Shown here: positions 40,022 to 47,601 of the stretch, piece after piece
Numbering within the stretch: the stretch's first letter is position 1
How the letters are laid out: each line of letters starts with the position of its first letter
Assembly: GCA_013824245.1 (NCBI GenBank)
Contig: PNNN01000051.1
Span: forward strand, 1 to 64,000
Length of the DNA stretch: 64,000 bases
Direction: 5' to 3'
DNA from: Chlorobiaceae bacterium
Lineage (GTDB): Bacteria; Bacteroidota; Ignavibacteria; UBA10030; SZUA-254
Translations under genes and position numbers: made by a program
The notes under the pieces: model-generated
Told to the model about the DNA's origin: nothing
Seen by the model: the letters and a program-made list of their open reading frames with translations, nothing else
Database searches by the model: none

Positions 40022-40624
40022 ATGAATACTGGTCAAGTTTTATTGGTAATTGCGGCGCTAACATTATTGTCTATTGTTGCGCTCTCTGTCAATTCTTTGA
40101 TAGTGAGTAAGACTACCACTATTCTGCAAGCCGAAGCATATCTTGCCGCTGTAACGATAGGGCAATCTATGCTAGACGAAATAATGGTTGCGAGATTTGA
40201 TAGCGCTGTGCTGGGTACTAAAAAAGTATTTCCCGGGCAGGCGGCTAAGTTTACGCCTGTTACATATTTTGGACCTGAGGTTAACGGAACAAGCGGTAAC
40301 GAGCGTACCTTAGTTTCTTTACCCGAAAGCCCCGATACTGCCACTATTTATGGTGCATCCCGTTATTATGATGATATCGATGACTACCACTGCTATAAGA
40401 GGTATTATTATTCTGAAGCATTAGGAGTATTCACTGTTACAGATTCTATATTTTATTGGTTAGAGGGTTCCGACGCTACAACTTCCAGCCAAACATTCTA
40501 TAAAAAAATTCTTGTAACTGTTCGTCATCCAAACCTTGCATTCGACGACAATGTATTTAATCCATGGGGTAGCCGCTACTACCTGCAAATTTCCGATGTT
40601 ACCGTATACAGAAGATATTATTAG
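40022..40624 (+). CDS. Minor pilin-like protein (PilV-like position)
   Basis: MNTG|QVLLVIAALTLLSIVALSVNSLIV; in-frame TAA two codons before ATG; small exported protein between pilB and other minor pilins. Confidence 0.55.
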   Translation: MNTGQVLLVIAALTLLSIVALSVNSLIVSKTTTILQAEAYLAAVTIGQSMLDEIMVARFDSAVLGTKKVFPGQAAKFTPVTYFGPEVNGTSGNERTLVSLPESPDTATIYGASRYYDDIDDYHCYKRYYYSEALGVFTVTDSIFYWLEGSDATTSSQTFYKKILVTVRHPNLAFDDNVFNPWGSRYYLQISDVTVYRRYY

Positions 40625-40637
40625 GAGAGGATGATAT

Positions 40638-41219
40638 ATGGGTGTAATGCTTGATATGGTTCTTGCGTCTGTTCTTGTCGGAATTATTATTCTGACTGTA
40701 ATGAATGTCAATATAAATTTAAGCGATGAAAATTACAGGGGTATGGTAGAATTCCATACACAAATGGAAACTATTCAACTTGCCCGTATCATAGAGTTTG
40801 ATTTTTTTAAAATGGGATATCGTCAAACTGTCCGGCCATTTATTAGTATCGCCGAAAGTTCCCATATAAAATTTACTTCTAATCTAAAAGATATAGCTGG
40901 TGCAACTGATGTGATTGAATATGGTCTCGGTGATTTAGTTCTTAATTCAAAAAACCCGCGCGATAAAATGTTGTTCCGCATCGAAAATATCTCCAAAGTG
41001 TATATCAATTACAGCGTTATTCGGTTCAAGCTCACATACTATAACTCAAGAGATTCAATATTATCCGCTCCAATTGTGGGTGCATTGCGCGATAGTATCA
41101 AATCTGTTCGGGTTCAATTGATGTTAGAAAGCTCCGAACCGTATGATACTGCGCGTGTGGGCGGTAAACTTTATTCCCACGCTATGTATTCAAAGCTTTT
41201 ATTCCCAAGAAATTTATAA
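40638..41219 (+). CDS. Minor pilin-like protein (PilW-like position)
   Basis: MG|VMLDMVLASVLVGIIILTVMNVNI; in-frame TGA two codons before ATG. Confidence 0.55.
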   Translation: MGVMLDMVLASVLVGIIILTVMNVNINLSDENYRGMVEFHTQMETIQLARIIEFDFFKMGYRQTVRPFISIAESSHIKFTSNLKDIAGATDVIEYGLGDLVLNSKNPRDKMLFRIENISKVYINYSVIRFKLTYYNSRDSILSAPIVGALRDSIKSVRVQLMLESSEPYDTARVGGKLYSHAMYSKLLFPRNL

Positions 41220-41236
41220 TATAAAGGAGTCTATTT

Positions 41237-42307
41237 ATGGGAAAGATGGCATTATTAGTTGTGTTAGGATTATCGGTGGTGGTTGGAATAATTTCCTTCA
41301 CTATCAATCGTTCTAAATCAGATCTCTCTGAAAATGTTTCCGGTTTCGATAAGTTGACAAATGTGAAAAACATCGCACACACCGCGGTGAACATGATGTT
41401 GAGAAGAATCGATGATCGCGATACAAGTGTTGTCAATCATTTGGTGGTGGGCAAACTCGACTCAGCCGTACTGATCACAAAGATATCAAAGGGCGTCTGC
41501 TCGGTTTCTGTGGCATTAACAAATATGTACTATCCCGATACAATCGATATCCGTTGTCGGGCGCGATATATGGATTCAACACACTACATGAAAATCCGCA
41601 TGCGTCGGCAACCGGTTCCGTTTCCATCTGTGAATGAAGCTTTAGGGTTGCGTGTACCGGATGTAAAATTTACGATTAAGGGAACGGGTGCCGCCAAAGG
41701 GTTTATTGACGGTCGCAATCATGATGTAGATGGTGCGCTTACAATCCGACCCGACACAAACGATAAACCGGGTGTGGGTGTTTTAGCAGGTAAAGATACG
41801 ACGGATGTTTTGATATATGCGGATAATATTAATGGAACAAAAGATGTTGTCGTTGATACAGCATTATTTGATCCAAGAGTATATGCCGATGAATATATCA
41901 ACGCAGCCGATCGTGTTTATACCGATGCGACGATCGCCGGAACTACTACATGGGGAACCAAAGCTGCTCCAGAGATTATTTATTGTAATGGAGATGTACA
42001 TATATCGGGAACAGTCACTGGCTGGGGTATATTGATTGTTAACGGAGATCTGAAAATCACGGGAAGAATCGATTTCCATGGACTAGTTGTTGTATATAAA
42101 GAAACTGTGATTGATGTTGTAGAAGTCTTAGAGACCGGTGGTGGAGCGATTGCTAATGTTATTGGAGGAATGATGATGGCTGGTCCGGCGGGCAGTTCAT
42201 TTGAGATGAGAGGAAGCCAGCAAACTTTATACAGTAAAGATGCTTTAGAATTAGCAAAGTATATCGGTCATCTTCAGTGGTATACTGTTTTATATTGGTA
42301 CGAATAG
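41237..42307 (+). CDS. Minor pilin-like protein with C-terminal beta-repeat domain (PilX/DUF7305-like)
   Basis: MG|KMALLVVLGLSVVVGIISF; C-terminus IIYCNGDVHISGTVTGWGILIVNGDLKITGRIDFHGLVVV. Confidence 0.55.
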   Translation: MGKMALLVVLGLSVVVGIISFTINRSKSDLSENVSGFDKLTNVKNIAHTAVNMMLRRIDDRDTSVVNHLVVGKLDSAVLITKISKGVCSVSVALTNMYYPDTIDIRCRARYMDSTHYMKIRMRRQPVPFPSVNEALGLRVPDVKFTIKGTGAAKGFIDGRNHDVDGALTIRPDTNDKPGVGVLAGKDTTDVLIYADNINGTKDVVVDTALFDPRVYADEYINAADRVYTDATIAGTTTWGTKAAPEIIYCNGDVHISGTVTGWGILIVNGDLKITGRIDFHGLVVVYKETVIDVVEVLETGGGAIANVIGGMMMAGPAGSSFEMRGSQQTLYSKDALELAKYIGHLQWYTVLYWYE

Positions 42308-42335
42308 AATCGGCGTAGTTGGCATTTTAAATTTC

Positions 42336-42380
42336 TGCCTCGAAATGAGTAAATCGCGTAAAATTTCGAGGCATTTTTTA
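42336..42380 (+). terminator. Intrinsic terminator ending the pilin/pilC/pilB/minor pilin unit
   Basis: TGCCTCGAAAT...ATTTCGAGGCA then TTTTTT; line-end-consistent stem at 42336-42373. Confidence 0.85.
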
Positions 42381-42415
42381 TTTACAAAGATTTAATTTCG
42401 TTTTTTTAAAAAAAT

Positions 42416-42444
42416 TTGACAAGAATTAAACTTTTGCATATATT
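42416..42444 (+). promoter_or_regulatory. Near-consensus sigma70 promoter TTGACA-N17-TATATT
   Basis: -35 42416-42421, 17-nt spacer, -10 42439-42444, upstream of PilT-like CDS and just after a terminator. Confidence 0.8.
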
Positions 42445-42506
42445 ACACGCCGTGAATACATATGCGACTATCTGACAGGAGTTAAAGTTTAGCTTGAGAG
42501 AGAAAT

Positions 42507-43742
42507 ATGATTGAAGAAGCAAGATCGATAATAAAACAGATAGTAAGCAACATCCCTGAAACAGCTTATGGCGTAGAACGCCAGATGCTGGTCGGCGATT
42601 TGGTTGCACGTCAATCCCAAGAGGAACGGGTTATCATCAAGCGGATGTTCGATAGCTTTCTTATGCGTATGTTCGAAATTTCCGCTTCCGATATTGATCT
42701 TGGCGGATTTGGAAGCCAAGGAAAAATTTGGTATCGCATCCACGGTACTAAAAAACCCGATACAACACTTCCCACCTTCACATTCGATGAAATGAATGTG
42801 CTTATCCAAAGCATCCTGCTTGAACGGCAAAGACAATTTCTGTATGAAAATCGAAATCTTGATTTTTCATATACAATTTTCGAAAATGACCTGATGCATC
42901 GATTTCGTGCTGATACCTATTTCGATCTGGATCAAATCGCGCTCAACCTGCGTGCCATTAACGCAGAGGTTCGACCGTACAAATCGCTTGAGTTTCATCC
43001 CAGCGTTACAAAAGTTCTTAGCTTAGCTCATACAAAAGAGGGATTGATTTTGGTAACTGGCATAACAGGGTCCGGAAAAAGTTCGACTCTTGATAGCATA
43101 CTTGATATGAATAATCACCAGATTGATGCTCATGCAGTGGTCATCGCATCGCCTGTTGAATATGTGCATCGGTCGGATCGTTGCATCATAAGGCATCGTG
43201 AAGTTGGTCGCGACGTACTTTCGTTTAAAGAAGGAACAGTGCAATCGCTTCGTCAGGATCCGGATATTATTATAATCGGTGAGCTTCGCGATCCCGATAC
43301 AATTCTGACTGCGCTTGAAGTAACAGACAGCGGCCATAAAGTGTTTTCAACACTTCACACCTCATCTGCCGTCGACAGCATCGACCGAATAATCGGCGAA
43401 GTACCCCCGATTGAACAAGAGCGGGTTCGTTTGCGGTTGGCAGACGTTGTACAATGTGTGATGTCCCAAAAATTAGTTCCAAGTCTAGACAAAAAACGGG
43501 TGCTGGCAAAGGAAATAATGATTGCTACGCCATCTGTGCGGGCGGCTATTAAGAATAGCAACACCGGTGAAATTTATCAAATGATGTCCGAGTCAGGTGA
43601 ACTTGGAATGTGTACAATGGAGCAAGACTTAAAAAGATTATATTTACTACGAAAAATATCTCTCGAAGTCGCAATGAACTTTGCAAACAACAAGAGACGT
43701 TTACAGCAATTATTGAATATCGCGACTACGAGCGATAAATAA
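42507..43742 (+). CDS. PilT-like retraction ATPase family protein
   Basis: VTGITGSGKSSTLDSIL; LRQDPDIIIIGELRDPDTILTALEVTDSGHKVFSTLHTSSAVDSIDRII; PilT-like C-terminus SVRAAIKNSNTGEIYQMMSESGELGMCTMEQDL. Confidence 0.85.
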   Translation: MIEEARSIIKQIVSNIPETAYGVERQMLVGDLVARQSQEERVIIKRMFDSFLMRMFEISASDIDLGGFGSQGKIWYRIHGTKKPDTTLPTFTFDEMNVLIQSILLERQRQFLYENRNLDFSYTIFENDLMHRFRADTYFDLDQIALNLRAINAEVRPYKSLEFHPSVTKVLSLAHTKEGLILVTGITGSGKSSTLDSILDMNNHQIDAHAVVIASPVEYVHRSDRCIIRHREVGRDVLSFKEGTVQSLRQDPDIIIIGELRDPDTILTALEVTDSGHKVFSTLHTSSAVDSIDRIIGEVPPIEQERVRLRLADVVQCVMSQKLVPSLDKKRVLAKEIMIATPSVRAAIKNSNTGEIYQMMSESGELGMCTMEQDLKRLYLLRKISLEVAMNFANNKRRLQQLLNIATTSDK

Positions 43743-43766
43743 ATGGAGACAAATTAAGGATATTTT

Positions 43767-45362
43767 ATGGCCTCATTACGCGGCAGAAAATCATCGGCAA
43801 TCGGTATTTTTGTAGATGGGCTTGAATTAAAGCTTGCAAAATTATCGATCAAAAAAGGAAATGTTGTCATCGACGAACTGCAATCGGCTTCGCTCGTTAC
43901 CAAGCTTGAAGAGCGGCAGGTTGCCAACATTGATATGGATAATCTTTCCGACACCGGCGAAACATTTGCTTTAGGCGGCACTGAACCAGCAGCAGAAAGC
44001 TCAGGCAGTAACAGTAATGTTCTTTTAGGATTGATTTCTAAATACGACACGAATGATTACGTATTCAGTTATTCCATCACCGAGCCGAGCATTTATTATC
44101 ACACGCTCGAAAGCGATTTCGGGTTGGAGAAGAAAAAGCTTAAACAGCGAATTCTCGACGAATTAAGGAGTGTTCGTGCAGTTCAACCAGCCCCGGATGC
44201 GATAGATTATTTTTATTCGGTCGAAAAAAATCTCGTCTGTGTGGTGCGCGAAGATGGCGTATCGCTTCTTAATCTTTTAGAAGACATCAAACCGTTTTTG
44301 GGTAAACGTCTTCCGCGGATTTCGTTGATCGAGATAGGCGATGTTGCCCTGATGAACCTTACCCGCGCAAATTATGGTTTTGCACCAGATGAAATCACCA
44401 CAATCATTTATATCGGTGCAGAGTTTACCCGACTTATCTTCATGAAGGGAACTGAGTTTTTCCATTTCGCACCTGTTCTTGGAGAAGGATATGATTCTCC
44501 GAATATTCAGAATACTGTCTACAGTCGATTGCTTCTCGAACAAGATAACATGGGAATTCCGCGCATAGATAAAATTTTTATAGCGGGCGAGAGCAAAAAA
44601 ATCAACTTCGAAGAGTTCATGAAGGAACAACTTCCCGATGTAGCAATACAGTATCTCCTAACGCCCCAACTCGATGCAACATCTCTGCCACCCGAAATTC
44701 AGCAGCAGATACCCGAATTTGCAATACCGATAGCCACAGCGTGGAAAGTATTAGACGACGATCACCCCGGATTTTATCCAACCAACTTATTGCCCGAAAC
44801 CGTTCGCGAAGGACAGCGCGCGTTCAAACTCGCATGGCACGGATACGTACTTCTTATGTTGGTGTTTCTATCTTCATTCTTTTTCACTACGAGGTATGCT
44901 ACAGTTCAACGTGAAATCACTCTTAGACAAAGAACACTTTTGCAGTTAGAAGATAAAATAGGTGAGAATGAAAAAATGAAAACCGCCATCGGCGGTCTTG
45001 AAGAGCAAATTAATCGATTCAACACAGCACTCGCAGTCTACGATTCGCTCATACCCGGAGCTGATAGATGGAATAAAACCATCGCTCAATTAACGAAGGG
45101 TGTTGATGATTTAGGGGCGACATGGATTACGGAGTTGCGCGCGCAACCCGGCGGAGCAATGGCAATTCAAGGGTACGCTCTTTACCGTGGAAGAATTCCG
45201 CGCATAGCCGCTCTTTTTGAGAATACAACATTGACAAAAGTTGAGGTTCGAGAAATTCGACCCAACACACCACCTGTGTACAATTTTATGATTTCAATTC
45301 CCCCGCAACCGGAGAAACCTGCAACTCAAGAGCAGCAACCGGCGGCTGGAACAAAACAATAA
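43767..45362 (+). CDS. PilM-PilN fusion (actin-like cytoplasmic domain + TM + periplasmic domain)
   Basis: AIGIFVDGLELKLAKLS...; internal GFYPTNLLPETVREGQRAFKL (PilN NLLP motif) followed by TM YVLLMLVFLSSFFF and coiled-coil. Confidence 0.75.
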   Translation: MASLRGRKSSAIGIFVDGLELKLAKLSIKKGNVVIDELQSASLVTKLEERQVANIDMDNLSDTGETFALGGTEPAAESSGSNSNVLLGLISKYDTNDYVFSYSITEPSIYYHTLESDFGLEKKKLKQRILDELRSVRAVQPAPDAIDYFYSVEKNLVCVVREDGVSLLNLLEDIKPFLGKRLPRISLIEIGDVALMNLTRANYGFAPDEITTIIYIGAEFTRLIFMKGTEFFHFAPVLGEGYDSPNIQNTVYSRLLLEQDNMGIPRIDKIFIAGESKKINFEEFMKEQLPDVAIQYLLTPQLDATSLPPEIQQQIPEFAIPIATAWKVLDDDHPGFYPTNLLPETVREGQRAFKLAWHGYVLLMLVFLSSFFFTTRYATVQREITLRQRTLLQLEDKIGENEKMKTAIGGLEEQINRFNTALAVYDSLIPGADRWNKTIAQLTKGVDDLGATWITELRAQPGGAMAIQGYALYRGRIPRIAALFENTTLTKVEVREIRPNTPPVYNFMISIPPQPEKPATQEQQPAAGTKQ

Positions 45363-45396
45363 TTACGATAATGAAAAAAAATAATCGGAGATTCCT

Positions 45397-46281
45397 TTGT
45401 CATACATAGTACGCAATACCGTTGTCTTAAGCATTGTTCTCGTGTTGATACTGGCAGTGGGATTGTTTTTTACATCTCTCTCGCTTCCCAAAAAACTCAA
45501 GAACATTGAATCAGAGATCAGGCGTATTGAAGTTGAGTTGCAAAATACTCCCGATCTCGCAAACACATACAACACAGTTTCTGCTCGCCTCGACGAAATC
45601 AAGAAGCGCTGGGAGACACGCAACAAAGATGTACCGCCGCGCGATATTACGGGCGAAACGTACGGCTATTTCAACCGTACAATGGACATCAGCGGTGAAA
45701 TTAAAATGGACATGACCTATGTTGGTCCGAGAGACTTTGGAAGTTTCGGATACAATGTTTATTCGTTAAAAGGTGAAGGTCCATTCCGGAATCTTTATAA
45801 TTTTGTCTGGCTGACCGAAAGTGGAAAACGGCTGTTTAAAGTTGCGAATCTCGTTCTTCGTGGATACGAATCGAAATCGGCAACTACGAATGAAACAAAA
45901 ATTCTCGTTTTGTTCGAGATGGAAGTACAGGCATACTATTCTTCGCTGCCGGAATTGAATAATGCGCCGGGTATGATTACAGCAATGAAAAAATCACTCG
46001 GAATGAATCCGTTCCATCCATTAATCATGCACGAAATTCCGCCCCCGCAAGCCGACGAGATTGAAGTTGAGCGCTCGATTTTGAAAGCGGTTATTCCGGG
46101 CAAAGCTTTTATTGTAGATCAGAATCAAAAATCACGGACGTTAGAAGAAGGCGATAAAGTATATCTCGGTTATGTCACACGCATTTTGCCGAACGAAGGC
46201 AAAGTTGAATGTCTTTTGAATCGTGGCGGCGTTGCCGAACGTTATGAACTAAATATTCAACAAGGTCAACCGCTTAAGTAA
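45397..46281 (+). CDS. PilO-like protein with PilP/GspC-like C-terminus (TTG start)
   Basis: N-terminal TM, coiled coil, then SILKAVIPGKAFIVDQNQKSRTLEEGDKVYLGYVTRILPNEGKVECLL; GGAG 6 nt before TTG. Confidence 0.6.
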   Translation: MSYIVRNTVVLSIVLVLILAVGLFFTSLSLPKKLKNIESEIRRIEVELQNTPDLANTYNTVSARLDEIKKRWETRNKDVPPRDITGETYGYFNRTMDISGEIKMDMTYVGPRDFGSFGYNVYSLKGEGPFRNLYNFVWLTESGKRLFKVANLVLRGYESKSATTNETKILVLFEMEVQAYYSSLPELNNAPGMITAMKKSLGMNPFHPLIMHEIPPPQADEIEVERSILKAVIPGKAFIVDQNQKSRTLEEGDKVYLGYVTRILPNEGKVECLLNRGGVAERYELNIQQGQPLK

Positions 46282-46300
46282 GTTAAATTACGGAGTGTAC

Positions 46301-47569
46301 ATGAAAAAGAACTATATATTTGTTTTCGCCCTTTGTTTGTTGTTCGTTCAAGCATCTTTCGGTCAGGGAAGAGATGCACGATTGAAAACGAAGGGATATG
46401 TGAACCCACAGGAGATTGTTTCTCTCGATTCAACTATGCGAATGGATCAAGCATTGCTCGTTATAAATGAATTGAGTAAGCAATTTGCGGGGAAAATAAT
46501 AATCGATTTGGAAAAAAGAAAAGGACCGATCGGAGTGTATGTGGTCAATCAGCACTGGCGCGATGCGCTGGATATGATTTTAACGCGCAACGGCATGATG
46601 TGCGTTGAAGAAGCTGATTACATCCGGATACTGCAGGCGGGAGCCGCACCAGAAGTTGAACGTGGCGCCAGCGGGGGAATTCCCGGAGAACCGCCTCCAA
46701 CTCTGGATAGCCGCGATGTAAAAATTTCGGCGGTATTCTTCAGCACCGATTTGTCGAAGTTGCAGGAATTCGGAATAAGCTGGCATTTCTTCCGGAATAA
46801 AGCAAAGGAACCACTTGAAGAATTTTATCTTTCAGCAGGGTTGGGTCTTGGCGATACAGCTGGAGTTGTTCCGGCAATGGCAAGAGAATCAAAATCGCAA
46901 ATGAATATTCCTCCATTGCGTAGAGGGATAGGAATTCTCCAGACACCCCCTGAGTTTAATTTTGCAAACATAGATGCGTTAATAAAATTTTTCGGCTCCA
47001 ACGAACTGGGCGAAGTAATTACCAGTCCCGATATAGTTGTGCGAAACGGTAAGCCGGGCAGAATTCAGGTTGGAAAAGATATTTTTATAACCTCGCGGGA
47101 TATTGCAGGTAATACAATCAACCAGCTAATATCCACCGGAACTATCATCGAAGTTACTCCTACAGTTTACACACAAACGGACACCGATTTTGTTTATCTC
47201 AATATGACGATCGAACAAAGCGATGCGGCACCCGGTGCAACAGGTCCTGAAATCTCTCGCAATCAGGTGAAGACACATACTTTGCTTTACAACGGCGAAG
47301 AAACCGTAATCGGCGGTTTGATTAGAACACAAGACGTCAATCGAAGAGAGGGGATACCATTTCTAAAAGATTTGCCGTGGTGGTTTCTTGGATTAAGATA
47401 TGTTTTTGGCTCTGATGTAAAATACAATACGAAAACAGAGTTAATTGTTCTCTTAAAAGTTGAACTACTCGAACCGATACGAGATCGAATGCTGCGACGA
47501 ACTACGCGGCAAGAGTTGATAAACAGTAAACGCAAAGCTAATCAGCGCGATTTCGAAAAAAATCCATGA
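46301..47569 (+). CDS. Secretin family protein (PilQ/GspD-like), short form
   Basis: Signal peptide, STN-like segment, LGEVITSPDIVVRNGKPGRIQVGKDIFI...GTIIEVTPTVYTQTDTDFVYLNMTIEQS...NGEETVIGGLIRTQDVNRREGIPFLKDLPW. Confidence 0.9.
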   Translation: MKKNYIFVFALCLLFVQASFGQGRDARLKTKGYVNPQEIVSLDSTMRMDQALLVINELSKQFAGKIIIDLEKRKGPIGVYVVNQHWRDALDMILTRNGMMCVEEADYIRILQAGAAPEVERGASGGIPGEPPPTLDSRDVKISAVFFSTDLSKLQEFGISWHFFRNKAKEPLEEFYLSAGLGLGDTAGVVPAMARESKSQMNIPPLRRGIGILQTPPEFNFANIDALIKFFGSNELGEVITSPDIVVRNGKPGRIQVGKDIFITSRDIAGNTINQLISTGTIIEVTPTVYTQTDTDFVYLNMTIEQSDAAPGATGPEISRNQVKTHTLLYNGEETVIGGLIRTQDVNRREGIPFLKDLPWWFLGLRYVFGSDVKYNTKTELIVLLKVELLEPIRDRMLRRTTRQELINSKRKANQRDFEKNP

Positions 47570-47601
47570 TGATGATTTATAATTTGCAAAGGAAATTACT
47601 T

